Source: Chlorobiota bacterium
Lineage (GTDB): Bacteria; Bacteroidota; Ignavibacteria; Kapaibacteriales; NICIL-2
Length of the DNA stretch: 48,895 bases
Assembly (NCBI GenBank): GCA_026416585.1
Contig: JAOAEV010000054.1
Coordinates: 1-48,895, forward strand
Direction of reading: 5' to 3'
Made by a program: the position numbers and the translations under genes. The notes under the pieces were generated by a model. The model saw nothing but the letters and a program-made list of their open reading frames with translations. It had not been told where the DNA came from and made no database searches. Below, piece by piece: positions 19,060-28,864 of the stretch; position 1 is the stretch's first letter, and each line of letters opens with the position of its first letter.

Positions 19060-19105
19060 GGGTACTTCAGTCCGAGTGATGAAAAACTGTCGTTGTCAAC
19101 GTCGG

Positions 19106-19492
19106 TTAGACGCGGCGCCGCTTCGGAGGGCGGCAGCCGTTGTGCGGGATTGGGGTGCGGTCAACAATAGACAGCACTTCCAATCCAGCTTGTGCGATAG
19201 CACGGATAGCTGCTTCACGTCCGGAACCGGGCCCTTTGACGATAATGTCCACCTTTCGCAAACCCATGTCGTAGGCTTCCTTGCCGGCTTTCTCTGCAGC
19301 AACTTGCGCTGCATAGGGAGTGTTTTTCTTCGAGCCGCGGAAGCCGTTGCGCCCTGCCGAGGACCAGCAGAGCGTATTGCCGTAGGAGTCGGTAACGGTA
19401 ACGATGACGTTGTTGAACGTCGCTTGAATGTACACCTTGCCGTGAATGTCGGCAACAGTTTTGCGTTTGACTTTGCGCTTGGGAGAAGCCAT
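19106..19492 (-). CDS. rpsK: 30S ribosomal protein S11 (uS11)
   Basis: 128 residues, of usual length, with the typical [30 protein letters not shown] and the basic C-terminus [15 protein letters not shown]11 forms part of the platform and the E-site mRNA path. It is 21 bases downstream of rpsM. Confidence 0.98.
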   Translation of the reverse strand: MASPKRKVKRKTVADIHGKVYIQATFNNVIVTVTDSYGNTLCWSSAGRNGFRGSKKNTPYAAQVAAEKAGKEAYDMGLRKVDIIVKGPGSGREAAIRAIAQAGLEVLSIVDRTPIPHNGCRPPKRRRV

Positions 19493-19513
19493 CGAGCTCC
19501 AGTGACAATGATG

Positions 19514-19894
19514 TTACTTTTTGGCAACAGCTTTTTTCTTACCCGCAACCGTCTTTCGACGTCCCTTGCGGGTACGTGCGTTGGTTCGCGTGCGCTGCCC
19601 ACGCACCGGCAGTCCGCGCCGATGACGCAAACCGCGGTAGCAACCGATATCCATCAGCCGCTTGATGTTGAGCTGCACTTCACTGCGCAGCTCTCCTTCG
19701 ACTTTGTACTCGCTGATAACTTGACGAATACGGGCGATTTCTTCGTCTGTCCATTGGGCGACACGTTTATTGCCATCAACGCCAGCTTTTACTAGAACTT
19801 CTTCTGCCAGCGTCGGACCAATACCATAAATGTATCGCAAACTGATCACGCCGCGCTTGTTCCGCGGCAAGTCCACACCTGCGATCCGTGCCAT
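19514..19894 (-). CDS. rpsM: 30S ribosomal protein S13 (uS13)
   Basis: 126 residues: [19 protein letters not shown] at the start, [13 protein letters not shown], and the [20 protein letters not shown] block that contacts the P-site tRNA and 16S rRNA. It bridges the subunits in the 30S head. It follows rpmJ by four bases. Confidence 0.98.
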   Translation of the reverse strand: MARIAGVDLPRNKRGVISLRYIYGIGPTLAEEVLVKAGVDGNKRVAQWTDEEIARIRQVISEYKVEGELRSEVQLNIKRLMDIGCYRGLRHRRGLPVRGQRTRTNARTRKGRRKTVAGKKKAVAKK

Positions 19895-19898
19895 AGAT

Positions 19899-20015
19899 TT
19901 AACCTTGCCGTTGTTTCATTCGTGGATTTTTCTTGTTGATGACGTACACGCGCCCTTTGCGACGAACAATCTTGTCGTCAGGACTACGCTTTTTGACTGA
20001 TGCTTGAACTTTCAT
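19899..20015 (-). CDS. rpmJ: 50S ribosomal protein L36 (bL36), cysteine-free form
   Basis: A 38-residue protein, [20 protein letters not shown] at the start and [12 protein letters not shown] at the end. The zinc-binding form has three cysteines and a histidine; all the cysteines are missing here, with Asp/Pro in their places. It is therefore the zinc-independent type. It sits between infA and rpsM as in most bacteria. Confidence 0.95.
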   Translation of the reverse strand: MKVQASVKKRSPDDKIVRRKGRVYVINKKNPRMKQRQG

Positions 20016-20049
20016 GACTGGCTCAGCCTATGGTGGCAGAACGATTCGG

Positions 20050-20268
20050 TTATTTGTACCGATACGTAATACGACCTCGCGTTAGGTCATAGGGCGACAA
20101 TTCAACAGTTACTTTATCGCCCACCAAAATTTTGATGAAATTCATCCGCATCTTGCCGCTTATGTGTGCCAACACCTTGTGTCCATTATCTAAGCGGACA
20201 ATGAACTGCGTATTGGGCAGCACTTCTTCGATGACACCGTCAACTTTTATCGTGTCCTGTTTCGGCAT
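20050..20268 (-). CDS. infA: Translation initiation factor IF-1
   Basis: 72 residues with the S1-like OB fold: [62 protein letters not shown]-1 occupies the A site during initiation. The start lies 29 bases inside the end of map, suggesting translational coupling. Confidence 0.98.
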   Translation of the reverse strand: MPKQDTIKVDGVIEEVLPNTQFIVRLDNGHKVLAHISGKMRMNFIKILVGDKVTVELSPYDLTRGRITYRYK

Positions 20269-21106
20269 ACTGCGGTTGTGGTAATGAATGAACTGTCAGA
20301 ACTTCTGCAGTATCGGTGCCGACGAGGACAGTGTGTTCAAAATGCGCAGCTGGCTTACCATCGGTCGTTCGCACTGTCCATCCATCGCGCGCGGTGTACA
20401 CCGTAAAGACACCAGCAGTGACCATCGGCTCGATCGCTAACGTCATTCCTTCACACAGCACCGCCTGCCGATACCGATTGCGATGGAGTAATCCCGGTAC
20501 GAAATTTGGTACTGCCGGTTCTTCGTGCAAGCTGGTACCAACACCATGTCCGACTAATTCGCGTACGCACGAAAAACCGTGCGATTCGACATGCTGCTGA
20601 ATTGAGCGCGCAATGTCATACGTTGTATTCCCAGCGCGCGCTTGCGCGACACCGCGATAGAGCGCTTGGCATGTGACAGCCAGCAGCCGCTGTTTTTCTG
20701 GCGATACCGAACCGACTGCGAAGCTCCAGGCACCATCACCATAGCCTCCGTCGTACCGAACGCCACAGTCAATCGACACAATTTGTCCTTCTTCCAAACG
20801 CCGTCGTGACGGAATGCCATGAACAACCTCGTCGTCGATCGACACACACAGCGTCGCCGGAAACGGTGCCATATTTCCGCCACCACTACCATATCCTTTG
20901 AACGCCGGTTGTCCTCCGTGCTTGCGGATGAATTGTTCAGCCAAATAATCCAGATACTGCGTCTCGACACCTGGCTGGATATGCTCTGCCAGCATTTCGA
21001 GCGTCGCACCAACTAACCGCGCTGCTTCGGCTATCGCTGCACGCTCCTGCGGAGTGTGTTCAACTGTGCGTGCAGACGATGCCATGACAGCTGCCTCTTT
21101 TTCCAT
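20240..21106 (-). CDS. map: Methionine aminopeptidase, type I
   Basis: 288 residues from ATG 21106, directly next to the secY stop; ATG 21085 (seven codons later) is an alternative. It removes initiator methionine co-translationally. The two-metal ligands can be located: D in [19 protein letters not shown] in [14 protein letters not shown], and the two Glu in the [10 protein letters not shown] segment and the final HFEHTVLVG stretch. It lies in the usual secY-map-infA order, with adk absent between secY and map. Confidence 0.97.
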   Translation of the reverse strand: MEKEAAVMASSARTVEHTPQERAAIAEAARLVGATLEMLAEHIQPGVETQYLDYLAEQFIRKHGGQPAFKGYGSGGGNMAPFPATLCVSIDDEVVHGIPSRRRLEEGQIVSIDCGVRYDGGYGDGAWSFAVGSVSPEKQRLLAVTCQALYRGVAQARAGNTTYDIARSIQQHVESHGFSCVRELVGHGVGTSLHEEPAVPNFVPGLLHRNRYRQAVLCEGMTLAIEPMVTAGVFTVYTARDGWTVRTTDGKPAAHFEHTVLVGTDTAEVLTVHSLPQPQYAETGHDKS

Positions 21107-22468
21107 TTAGTAGCGCGATCCAGTCATTGCCATTCCGCGCCCACGGAGCCGTCCGCTCTTCATAAATCCGTCGTAGTGGCGCATCAGCAAGTATGATTCG
21201 ACCTGCTGGAGTGTATCAAGTGCCACACCGACAATGATGAGCAAACTAGTACCGCCAAAAAACTGTGCAAACGAGTACGGCACATTCAATACGTTAGTCA
21301 CAAAAACCGGCAGCAATGCCACGACCGCCAAGAACACTGCACCTGGTAGCGTGATACGTGTCAGAATCGCATCGAGATACTCAGCCGTCGGCGCACCAGG
21401 GCGCACACCGGGAATGAATCCTTGCGCTCGCTTGAGATCATCAGCCACCTGACGCGGATTGAACGCAATCGCCGTGTAGAAATACGTGAAAAAAATGATC
21501 AGGGCTGCGTACAACACCGCGTGTAGAACGGAGCGATCGCTGAACAGATGTGCAATATTGATCAGCGTTTGATTTTCTGGGAAGAAGCTCAAGATCGTGT
21601 TGGGAATGAACAAAATTGCCGACGCGAAGATGATCGGCATCACACCGGCGGTATTGACTCGGAGCGGAATATACGTCGTGTGCCCGCCGTACTGCTTGCG
21701 TCCCTCGATCCGCTTGGCGTATTGAATCGGTATGCGTCGTGCACCTTGGGTGACAAGAACAACCAACGCCACAACAACACCAAGGAATGCCACTAAAATC
21801 AAATCCACAACCCAGTTTCGCGCACCGGCGCTGATCAGTTGAATCTCATTTTGGATCGCAACAGGCAGCCGGGAAATAATCCCAATGAAGATGATGAGGG
21901 AAATTCCGTTGCCAATGCCACGTTCAGTAATTTGCTCACCGACCCACATGAGAAAAATTGTCCCGGCGGTCATAGTAGCAACCGCTGTCAGCGTAAACAT
22001 CAGCCCTGGCTCAATGACGATCGAAGCACCTCCAGCGCCAGATGTTGTTGCTGTCATTTTGATACTCAGGCCGATTGCCTGCATTGCAGCAACAAATACC
22101 GTCAGATAGCGTGTCCACTGATTAATTTTTCGCCGTCCTTCTTCACCCTCGCGCTGAAGTTTCATCAGTTCGGGAACAAAGACACCCGCAAGCTGCAAAA
22201 TAATCGATGCTGAAATGTATGGCATGATTCCCATGGCAAAAATCGCAGCGTTGCTGAATGCACCGCCGACGAATAGATCATAGAGACCGAACAGATTGTT
22301 AGGATCGCTGGTGGCTGCCGACGCTTTGAGTGCCTCGACGTCAATACCTGGGATGGTAATATGCGCACCAATGCGAACCACAATGAGCATCAACGCAGTG
22401 AAGATGATGCGCTGCCGTAACTCATCAATTCGAAAGATATTTCGAATAGTCTCGACAACTGTTGCCAT
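21107..22468 (-). CDS. secY: Protein translocase subunit SecY
   Basis: 453 residues with ten predicted membrane helices, forming the Sec channel of the inner membrane. The ITIPGIDVEALKA segment, the plug region near FVGGAFSNAAIFAMGIMPYI, the cytosolic loop ARRIPIQYAKR and the RVNTAGVMPIIFASAI block are all conserved. It follows rplO by 62 bases. Confidence 0.98.
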   Translation of the reverse strand: MATVVETIRNIFRIDELRQRIIFTALMLIVVRIGAHITIPGIDVEALKASAATSDPNNLFGLYDLFVGGAFSNAAIFAMGIMPYISASIILQLAGVFVPELMKLQREGEEGRRKINQWTRYLTVFVAAMQAIGLSIKMTATTSGAGGASIVIEPGLMFTLTAVATMTAGTIFLMWVGEQITERGIGNGISLIIFIGIISRLPVAIQNEIQLISAGARNWVVDLILVAFLGVVVALVVLVTQGARRIPIQYAKRIEGRKQYGGHTTYIPLRVNTAGVMPIIFASAILFIPNTILSFFPENQTLINIAHLFSDRSVLHAVLYAALIIFFTYFYTAIAFNPRQVADDLKRAQGFIPGVRPGAPTAEYLDAILTRITLPGAVFLAVVALLPVFVTNVLNVPYSFAQFFGGTSLLIIVGVALDTLQQVESYLLMRHYDGFMKSGRLRGRGMAMTGSRY

Positions 22469-22530
22469 GAATTACACGTGCGAGTATCTATTTCCAAACG
22501 CTTTTCGCCAGCACGGTAGCTGCAGCACCA

Positions 22531-22992
22531 TCACGCTTCGAGTATCGTGCAATGACCACCAGCGGCTGTAATTTTTTCTTGAGCAGCCGACGAAAATCGG
22601 TGCGCGCTCACCTGGAGTGCGACTGTTAGTTCGCCATCGCCCAAAATTTTAATTGGGACATTTAGCTTTGAGACCGCACCAGCGCGATAGAGCACGTCTG
22701 GCGTAATCTCTGTGCCAATACGGCCATTCCGGACAAGCTCATCGAGCTGTCCAACATTGACAATTTGACACTCGGTGCGGAACGGATTGACAAAGCCAAA
22801 TTTCGGGATTCGACGCGATAGCGGCATTTGTCCACCTTCGAAATTTCGCTTGTAGCGAAAATTGCCTCGCGACTGGTGTCCTTTGTGCCCACGCGTAGCA
22901 GTACCACCGTGTCCCGATCCTTCACCGCGCCCGATACGCTTGCGATTTTTTCGGGAGCCTGGCGCGTATGTCAAATTACCGATGTGCTTCAT
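22531..22992 (-). CDS. rplO: 50S ribosomal protein L15 (uL15)
   Basis: 153 residues. The N-terminal extension APGSRKNRKRIGRGEGSGHG and GGQMPLSRRIPKFGF are diagnostic. The start ATG 22992 overlaps the end of rpmD by four bases. Length is typical. Confidence 0.97.
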   Translation of the reverse strand: MKHIGNLTYAPGSRKNRKRIGRGEGSGHGGTATRGHKGHQSRGNFRYKRNFEGGQMPLSRRIPKFGFVNPFRTECQIVNVGQLDELVRNGRIGTEITPDVLYRAGAVSKLNVPIKILGDGELTVALQVSAHRFSSAAQEKITAAGGHCTILEA

Positions 22993-23183
22993 TTGCTGTC
23001 ATTAGGAAGTTCTTCCACACGTACCAAGTGCGCCACTTTCGTCACCATCCCCAAGATTGGAGGAGTGGCATCATGGACGACCGTATAATTGGGGCGTCCG
23101 AGTCCGAGTGCTTCAATGATGCGTTTGTGCTGTTTTTTGGCATCAATGACACTTCGCACCTGTGTGATACGAATCTTTGCCAT
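22989..23183 (-). CDS. rpmD: 50S ribosomal protein L30 (uL30)
   Basis: 64 residues from ATG 23183 (MAKIRITQVRSVIDAKKQHK); an ATG at 23198 would overlap rpsE by eight bases. Homologous features are the ALGLGRPNYTVVHDATPPILGM loop, here conserved in its order, and a short acidic end. Confidence 0.95.
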   Translation of the reverse strand: MAKIRITQVRSVIDAKKQHKRIIEALGLGRPNYTVVHDATPPILGMVTKVAHLVRVEELPNDSK

Positions 23184-23190
23184 CGTTATT

Positions 23191-23694
23191 TCAGCCATTG
23201 ATCACTTTTTCAACAGAAATACCACGCCGCGCAGCGACGGAGGCTGCATCTTCCAATTGTGCCAACGCTTCAATCGTCGCCTTGACCACATTGTGCGGGT
23301 TGGAGGATCCCAGCGACTTGGTTAGCACATCGTGGACACCGACCATTTCGAGAACTGCACGAACACCACCAGCTGCGATAAGACCAGTTCCTGGAGCTGC
23401 CGGCCGCAGGAGCACCTGCGCAGCACCGTACTTAGCCATCACTTCGTGCGGGATTGTCGAGCCATGCAACTGCACATGGATAACATTTTTCTTAGCTGCT
23501 TCAGTCGCTTTTTGAACCGCATCAACTACTTCACCGGCTTTACCCAACCCATACCCAACATGCCCTTGACCGTCGCCAACGACAACTAACGCCGAAAAGC
23601 TAAAGCGGCGGCCACCTTTGACTACCTTTGCTGTCCGCGAGACGCTGACAAGTTTATCGTTGAGATTGAGTTGGGGAATCTTCGCTCGTGCCAT
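23191..23694 (-). CDS. rpsE: 30S ribosomal protein S5 (uS5)
   Basis: 167 residues. The double-stranded-RNA-binding-like segment ([39 protein letters not shown]) and the C-terminal [20 protein letters not shown]-like region are present, the latter reading [21 protein letters not shown]5 acts in mRNA helicase function and accuracy. Confidence 0.97.
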   Translation of the reverse strand: MARAKIPQLNLNDKLVSVSRTAKVVKGGRRFSFSALVVVGDGQGHVGYGLGKAGEVVDAVQKATEAAKKNVIHVQLHGSTIPHEVMAKYGAAQVLLRPAAPGTGLIAAGGVRAVLEMVGVHDVLTKSLGSSNPHNVVKATIEALAQLEDAASVAARRGISVEKVING

Positions 23695-23720
23695 CGTTGT
23701 ATTGCCGAGTCATGTTGGAA

Positions 23721-24083
23721 CTAAAACTGCAGACCGCCGTCACGGGCACCTTCAGCCAGAGCCTGGACGCGTCCGTGGTAAAGAAAACCATTACGATCGA
23801 ACGCAACGGTACTAATACCGGCTGCCAACGCGCGCTGCGCCACTAACCGCCCGACAGCGCGGCTGACGTCCACTTTCCGCTGCCCGGGTTCGATTGGTAG
23901 CTCTTTGTCCAGCGTTGAAGCACTGACAAGCGTCCGTCCTGTCGTGTCGTCAATCACCTGCACATAAATATGTTTGAGCGACCGATAGATACTTAGTCGT
24001 GGACGTTGCGGTGTACCGCGAATCTTCTTCCGTATTCCACGGCGCCGTCGCTGGCGACGTTCGAGTTTTGTATTGATAATCAT
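23721..24083 (-). CDS. rplR: 50S ribosomal protein L18 (uL18)
   Basis: 120 residues, 5S rRNA-binding. [40 protein letters not shown] and the end [20 protein letters not shown] are family features. 15 bases separate it from rplF. Confidence 0.97.
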   Translation of the reverse strand: MIINTKLERRQRRRRGIRKKIRGTPQRPRLSIYRSLKHIYVQVIDDTTGRTLVSASTLDKELPIEPGQRKVDVSRAVGRLVAQRALAAGISTVAFDRNGFLYHGRVQALAEGARDGGLQF

Positions 24084-24098
24084 TGTCGTTCAAGAGCG

Positions 24099-24638
24099 TT
24101 ATTTACCTGCTGCCTTACCTGCCTTACGGCGGACGTATTCGCCAGTATAGCGAATGCCCTTACCTTTATACGGCTCTGGCGGACGAATAGCGCGAATGAC
24201 TGCTGCTACTTGTCCGACCACCTGCCGGTCAATGCCTTTGACGCTAAACTGAGTCGGGCTGGCGACTGTAATGGCGATACCATCCGGTGGAATGACCACA
24301 ACCGGATGCGAATAACCGAGCGAAAGCACTAAGTTCTTTCCTCGTAATTCTGCCCGATAGCCAACGCCCTGCAGCTCAAGCTGCTTTTCAAAGCCTTTCG
24401 AGACACCTATGACCAAATTTGCTGCCAGCGCACGCGTCGTTCCGTGCAGTGCACGGACATGTTTTTCGTCGCTAGCACGCTCAAAAATCAATTGATTACC
24501 TTCCTGACGGCACGTAATACCATCGGGGATGGTGATATTGCGTTCACCCAGCGGACCTTTAGCACGCAGGGTTGAGCCCTCGATGGCAATGGTAACGCCT
24601 GATGGAATTTCGACAGGTTTACGTCCGACACGTGACAC
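24099..24638 (-). CDS. rplF: 50S ribosomal protein L6 (uL6)
   Basis: 179 residues from GTG 24638, which yields (M)SRVGRKPVEIPSGV, the family's normal N-terminus; upstream ATGs would run into rpsH. The C-terminal block RPPEPYKGKGIRYTGEYVRR is the rRNA-binding signature. The GTG lies 20 bases after the rpsH stop. Confidence 0.96.
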   Translation of the reverse strand: MSRVGRKPVEIPSGVTIAIEGSTLRAKGPLGERNITIPDGITCRQEGNQLIFERASDEKHVRALHGTTRALAANLVIGVSKGFEKQLELQGVGYRAELRGKNLVLSLGYSHPVVVIPPDGIAITVASPTQFSVKGIDRQVVGQVAAVIRAIRPPEPYKGKGIRYTGEYVRRKAGKAAGK

Positions 24639-24657
24639 AGCTTTGCTCAGCAGTTGT

Positions 24658-25059
24658 TTACCACACCGTACAAATGATTTCGCCGCCGACATTCTGCCGC
24701 CGTGCATCCTTGTCGGTCATAACGCCTTTCGACGTCGAGACGATCGCGATTCCCAGTCCGTTGTACACGCGGGGCAGCTCATCAACTGCCGCATATCGCC
24801 GGATACCCGGCTTGCTGACGCGCCTAATTTCTCGGATAACGGGCTTACCTTGGTAGTACTTCAGGTGCAATCGCAATGTTGGCTGCACAGCACCATTTTC
24901 CGAGAGGAGCTCATATCCCGCAATGTATCCTTGGTCTTTGAGAATGTCGGCGATGGCGATCTTCAGCTTCGATGCTGGGGCATCCACTGTCCTGTGGTGC
25001 GCCCGTTGTGCATTGCGAAGGCGGGTGAGAAAGTCACCAATTGCGTCGGTCACAGGCAT
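24658..25059 (-). CDS. rpsH: 30S ribosomal protein S8 (uS8)
   Basis: 133 residues from ATG 25059 (MPVTDAIGDFLTRLRNAQRA). The end, SKGVMTDKDARRQNVGGEII, is diagnostic, as is RVSKPGIRRYAAVDELPRVY. In Escherichia coli S8 is the repressor of the spc operon. An unusual 174-base leader precedes this gene and may be its target. Confidence 0.97.
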   Translation of the reverse strand: MPVTDAIGDFLTRLRNAQRAHHRTVDAPASKLKIAIADILKDQGYIAGYELLSENGAVQPTLRLHLKYYQGKPVIREIRRVSKPGIRRYAAVDELPRVYNGLGIAIVSTSKGVMTDKDARRQNVGGEIICTVW

Positions 25060-25233
25060 GAAATGCACGCGAACATTAGTCGAACATCGTGGACTTGGTC
25101 CGAAACCGGTACTCACCGGTACCGATACCAACCATTTCGAGGTGCCACGCTAACCTCGATGCGTTGGCATCACCTCTGCAAATGCAGAGAAACGTTGTCA
25201 AAGGATTGCAAAAATACGATGCTGATACACAAG
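25060..25233 (-). promoter_or_regulatory. Structured 174-base leader before rpsH with a consensus -7 element
   Basis: Most gaps in the ribosomal cluster are under 65 bases. Here TATTTTTG (minus strand; 25209-25216) matches TAnnTTTG exactly and equals the rpsL -7 element, but no good -33 box lies 17-23 bases upstream. Downstream of it are a hairpin (CTCTGC/GCAGAG, 25174-25189, AAAT-type loop) and two copies of ACCGGTAC (25105-25112, 25115-25122) that are each partly self-complementary. It could be an internal promoter with an autoregulatory leader. Confidence 0.4.
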
Positions 25234-25503
25234 TTACCAGCTTGCTTTTCGCAAACCAGGAATTTTACCTTCTAATGCCAGTTGCCGCAACATATTACGG
25301 CACAGCATGAAATGCCGATACACCCCACGACCGCGCCCTGTTACCGAACAGCGATTCCGCACACGGACAGGATTACTGTTCCGCGGTAGTTTTTGGAGTG
25401 ACTCGTAGTCGCCGGCCTTCTTGAGCGCAGATCGTTTGGCAGCATACTTTTCTGCCAAGCGCCGGCGTTTTCGATTGCGGGCCATGACTGCATCAGTTGC
25501 CAT
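25234..25503 (-). CDS. rpsN: 30S ribosomal protein S14 (uS14), zinc-free long form
   Basis: 89 residues from ATG 25503, chosen because the full 89-residue form aligns with family starts (short leader then [17 protein letters not shown]). It has [20 protein letters not shown] and the end [11 protein letters not shown]. The two CxxC pairs of the zinc form are absent; only C52 and C68 are present. Confidence 0.96.
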   Translation of the reverse strand: MATDAVMARNRKRRRLAEKYAAKRSALKKAGDYESLQKLPRNSNPVRVRNRCSVTGRGRGVYRHFMLCRNMLRQLALEGKIPGLRKASW

Positions 25504-25527
25504 AGCTTCTGGTGAGTACGTAGTTAG

Positions 25528-26154
25528 TTACTCTTTTTTGCGAAATGGAAATCCGAATGCCTCCAGCAGCGCATACGCTTCGTCGTCAGCCTGGACACTG
25601 GTGACAAACGTAATGTCAAGTCCACGAATTCGATCAACTTTATCTACGTCGATTTCGGGAAAGATGATCTGTTCTTTGACACCGACAGTATAATTACCGC
25701 GCCCGTCGAAGGATTTGTCAGGGAACCCGCGGAAGTCGCGAATACGCGGCGCTGCGATATTGATGAAGCGATCGAGAAACTCATACATTCGCGCACGGCG
25801 AAGCGTTACGTGCACGCCAATGGGCTGCCCCTGCCGCAACTTGAAATTGGCGATAGAACGCTTGGCACGTGCCACTGCTGGACGTTGACCAGCGATCAGT
25901 TCCAGCTCATTGAGTGCGTTCTGGATTTGCTTGGCATCCTGCGCACCTTCGCCGACGCCCATGTTGAGTGAGATTTTCACCAAGCGCGGCACCTGCATGA
26001 TTGACTTGTAGCCGAATCGGCTCATCAGATTCGGTACAATTGTTTCCCGATAGTACGCCTGTAAACGTGGCAGTGGGATATCCGCAATAGCGATATCGTC
26101 CAGCCGCGGACCTTCGTATTTGAATTCGAGCTTTTTTAGTTGTTGCTTCGCCAT
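25528..26154 (-). CDS. rplE: 50S ribosomal protein L5 (uL5) with N-terminal extension
   Basis: 208 residues, about 25 longer than the usual 180, because of an extra N-terminal stretch ([20 protein letters not shown]). The rest is typical: [46 protein letters not shown]-like and the [20 protein letters not shown] end. It binds 5S rRNA and the P-site tRNA. There are 52 bases between it and rplX. Confidence 0.97.
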   Translation of the reverse strand: MAKQQLKKLEFKYEGPRLDDIAIADIPLPRLQAYYRETIVPNLMSRFGYKSIMQVPRLVKISLNMGVGEGAQDAKQIQNALNELELIAGQRPAVARAKRSIANFKLRQGQPIGVHVTLRRARMYEFLDRFINIAAPRIRDFRGFPDKSFDGRGNYTVGVKEQIIFPEIDVDKVDRIRGLDITFVTSVQADDEAYALLEAFGFPFRKKE

Positions 26155-26206
26155 GGAGCTTTACGTAGTGGTTCGACTGGTGTGTACGTCGTTGTGCACA
26201 CACATG

Positions 26207-26494
26207 TTACGAGGCAGCCGATGGCCGCTTGCGCGTCGGCTTTCCGTCCGGACCGACGAGCATCACATTCGAGTAGTGGATAGGCATTTCTTTCGAAATA
26301 ACACCACCTTGCGGATATGCTGGTGAAGGACGCATGTGTTTTTTTCGCACATTGACACCTTCGACCAACACACGCATTTTCTTGGGATAGACGGCTATCA
26401 CCCGCCCCGTTTTTCCTTTGTCATTACCGGCGATGACAATAACGGTATCGCCTTTTTTGATCTTGAGCTTCGTCATTGTACTGTCGAGCAACAT
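26207..26494 (-). CDS. rplX: 50S ribosomal protein L24 (uL24)
   Basis: 95 residues from ATG 26494, next to the rplN stop; GGAGG nine bases upstream favours it over ATG 26476. The KOW segment [20 protein letters not shown] and [20 protein letters not shown] are conserved. L24 starts large-subunit assembly. Confidence 0.96.
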   Translation of the reverse strand: MLLDSTMTKLKIKKGDTVIVIAGNDKGKTGRVIAVYPKKMRVLVEGVNVRKKHMRPSPAYPQGGVISKEMPIHYSNVMLVGPDGKPTRKRPSAAS

Positions 26495-26863
26495 TTAGAC
26501 AACCTCCGGCGCCAAGGAGACAATTTTCATGAAATTCTTCTCCCGGAGCTCGCGAGCAACCGGACCAAAAATCCGGGTTCCGCGTGGCTCAAGCTGATTG
26601 TTGAGCAAAACCGCTGCATTCTCGTCGAAGCGGACATACGAGCCATCACGCCGACGGATCTCTTTTTTGGTTCGCACAACGACTGCTTTGACAACATCAC
26701 CTTTTTTGACAGCACCGTTGGGCAACGCGGCTTTGACCGAAACGACAATCAAATCGCCAACAGTCGCATATCGTTTGTCGTGGCCACCGAGCACACGAAT
26801 GCATCGGACGCGCTTGGCACCGGAATTATCGGCTACGACAAGGTTCGTTTCTTCTTGAATCAT
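26495..26863 (-). CDS. rplN: 50S ribosomal protein L14 (uL14)
   Basis: 122 residues, the standard length. [40 protein letters not shown] and the end [20 protein letters not shown] are near-invariant. It forms an intersubunit bridge. Confidence 0.98.
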   Translation of the reverse strand: MIQEETNLVVADNSGAKRVRCIRVLGGHDKRYATVGDLIVVSVKAALPNGAVKKGDVVKAVVVRTKKEIRRRDGSYVRFDENAAVLLNNQLEPRGTRIFGPVARELREKNFMKIVSLAPEVV

Positions 26864-26891
26864 CGCTTATGACCAAAGGTTGTTGGACAAA

Positions 26892-27206
26892 TCACTGTGC
26901 ACGTTGGACAATTTCGAGCAAAGCCCACCGCTTGCGACGACTCAAGGGACGCGATTCAGCGATGCGGACGACATCACCGACATTGCACTGATTGTGTTCG
27001 TCATGCGCCATGTATTTTTTCGTCCGCTTGTAATAGCGCTTATACAGCGGATGCATCACCTGCCGCTCAACGGCAACAACGATCGTTTTATCCATCTTGT
27101 TCGAGATGACCACGCCTTGACGAATTTTCCGCCCCTGGCGGGGTTGTTCGTTCGTCGAGGTTGAGTCAGTGTACTCGAACGATGCAGTGCTCTGATGCAT
27201 GTCCAT
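26892..27206 (-). CDS. rpsQ: 30S ribosomal protein S17 (uS17) with N-terminal extension
   Basis: 104 residues from ATG 27206 (or 102 from 27200). The first 25 residues are a Ser/Thr-rich extension not found in most S17. The core [39 protein letters not shown] and [19 protein letters not shown] is standard. It lies four bases from rpmC. Confidence 0.96.
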   Translation of the reverse strand: MDMHQSTASFEYTDSTSTNEQPRQGRKIRQGVVISNKMDKTIVVAVERQVMHPLYKRYYKRTKKYMAHDEHNQCNVGDVVRIAESRPLSRRKRWALLEIVQRAQ

Positions 27207-27210
27207 CGCT

Positions 27211-27414
27211 TTATACTCGGATGTTGCGTTCGTGGAGAATAGTCTTCATACGTGCGATATCCTTCCGGAGGATACGCAGGTACGCAGTATCGTGGAGCTG
27301 CTTGAGTGCATGCTGGAAACGCTGCTTTGCCAGCGTTTCTTCCGCTTCACGGAGTGCCGCTAAAAGGTCTTGATCATTGAGTTCTCGCAAGTCGCGTGCT
27401 TTACGTGGCTTCAT
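27211..27414 (-). CDS. rpmC: 50S ribosomal protein L29 (uL29)
   Basis: 67 residues forming the usual long helical hairpin: [40 protein letters not shown]. The start overlaps the rplP stop by four bases (ATGA). Confidence 0.95.
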   Translation of the reverse strand: MKPRKARDLRELNDQDLLAALREAEETLAKQRFQHALKQLHDTAYLRILRKDIARMKTILHERNIRV

Positions 27415-27833
27415 GCTTCGACCAAATCGAGACGTGCGACAATTTTCGTTTTGATCGGCAGCTTATGGGACGCCAACCGGAGTGCTTCCAGGGCAGCTTC
27501 TTTCGAGACGCCATCAACTTCGAAAAGAATACGGCCTGGCTTGACAACAGCAACCCATCCTTCCGGATTACCTTTACCTGAACCCATCCGCACTTCGAGC
27601 GGCTTTTTCGTAAATGGCTTATCGGGAAAAATGCGGATCCACACCTTCCCGTCGCGTTTGAGGTGGCGATTGATTGCAATACGTGCAGCTTCGATTTGCC
27701 GATTGGTGATCCACGCTGCTTCAAGAGCTTTGAGCCCCCAGGACCCGAAGACAACCTGCGACCCGCGATAGGCTTTGCCTTTGCGACGACCGCGCTGAAC
27801 TTTCCGATGCTTGACGCGCTTTGGTAACAACAT
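27411..27833 (-). CDS. rplP: 50S ribosomal protein L16 (uL16)
   Basis: 140 residues: [60 protein letters not shown]. It helps organise the A site. It sits between rpsC and rpmC in standard S10-operon order. Confidence 0.98.
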   Translation of the reverse strand: MLLPKRVKHRKVQRGRRKGKAYRGSQVVFGSWGLKALEAAWITNRQIEAARIAINRHLKRDGKVWIRIFPDKPFTKKPLEVRMGSGKGNPEGWVAVVKPGRILFEVDGVSKEAALEALRLASHKLPIKTKIVARLDLVEA

Positions 27834-27854
27834 AGCCGAACGTGCCGTTGGTGA

Positions 27855-28499
27855 TTATCGCTCCGATTGCTTACCGATGATTTCGCCTTTACAGACCCAC
27901 ACCTTGACGCCGATTGCACCATAGACGGTCTGAGCCGTCGCCGTTGCGTAATCAATGTCTGCCCGCAAGGTATGGAGGGGTACCCGACCCTCTTTGTATT
28001 GCTCGGTCCGCGACATTTCCGCACCACCGAGCCGACCAGAACACATAACGCGCACACCCTCAGCACCCATCCGCATCGCGGCAGACACCGCTTGCTTCAT
28101 TGCGCGACGAAACGCAATCCGTCCTTCGAGCTGCTGCGCTATCGTATCAGCAACGATCTGCGCATCGAGCTCTGGGCGCTTGATTTCGTGTATCGTAATC
28201 GAAACATCGCTTGCCGTGAGCTTACTGAGCTCACTTTCAAGCTGTTCAACATCCTTGCCAGAACGACCAATGACTACACCTGGACGCGAGGTGTGAATCG
28301 TAACGACAATTCGCTTCCGTGTACGATCAATGACTATCCGTGATACATTTGCTTTTTTGAGGCGGTTACGCAGATACGTCCGCAGCATGATGTCTTCGCT
28401 CAGCTTCGCAGCAAAATCATCGCCGCGCTCAAACCAATTCGAATCCCAGCCGCGAATAATCCCAACACGAAAGCCTATTGGATTTGTCTTCTGACCCAC
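27855..28499 (-). CDS. rpsC: 30S ribosomal protein S3 (uS3), GTG start
   Basis: 214 residues from GTG 28499 (reads [13 protein letters not shown]). The KH domain has [20 protein letters not shown], and the C-terminal part has [20 protein letters not shown] and ARTVYG-like [20 protein letters not shown]. It forms part of the mRNA entry channel. Confidence 0.98.
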   Translation of the reverse strand: MGQKTNPIGFRVGIIRGWDSNWFERGDDFAAKLSEDIMLRTYLRNRLKKANVSRIVIDRTRKRIVVTIHTSRPGVVIGRSGKDVEQLESELSKLTASDVSITIHEIKRPELDAQIVADTIAQQLEGRIAFRRAMKQAVSAAMRMGAEGVRVMCSGRLGGAEMSRTEQYKEGRVPLHTLRADIDYATATAQTVYGAIGVKVWVCKGEIIGKQSER

Positions 28500-28501
28500 G
28501 A

Positions 28502-28846
28502 TTATTCCTTCGTTGCTACAACAATTGTCAAGTGATGCGAGCGTTTCCGGACTCGGTATGCCCGTCCCATCGGCGCTGGTTGAATGCGCTTGAGCATGGG
28601 ACCATTATCAACATATATCTTGGCAACGACGATGCTCTCTGGGCTCAGGTACGGATTGTCCGCCTTTGCCTGAAGATTAGCAATCGCCGAGCGGAGCGCC
28701 ATTTCTGCTGTTTTCGACGCTCGCTTATTGGTCAAGCGCAGAAGGGTTAGCGCTTCAGCTGCGCTTTTACCGCGAATCAAATCAACCACCAGCCGCATCT
28801 TTCGCGGCGAAGAACGAACGTACCGTGCGATTGCTCGTGCTTCCAT
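28502..28846 (-). CDS. rplV: 50S ribosomal protein L22 (uL22)
   Basis: 114 residues from ATG 28846 ([20 protein letters not shown]). The [20 protein letters not shown] helix and the tunnel-loop [20 protein letters not shown] are typical. It lines the peptide exit tunnel. Confidence 0.97.
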   Translation of the reverse strand: MEARAIARYVRSSPRKMRLVVDLIRGKSAAEALTLLRLTNKRASKTAEMALRSAIANLQAKADNPYLSPESIVVAKIYVDNGPMLKRIQPAPMGRAYRVRKRSHHLTIVVATKE

Positions 28847-28864
28847 CGATCCAGTGTACAAAGG

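Noticed and set aside
24529-25275. A 248-codon frame on the plus strand opposite rplF and rpsH
   Set aside because: It reads across three conserved genes and the leader, with no recognisable domain; it is a shadow of the strand bias.
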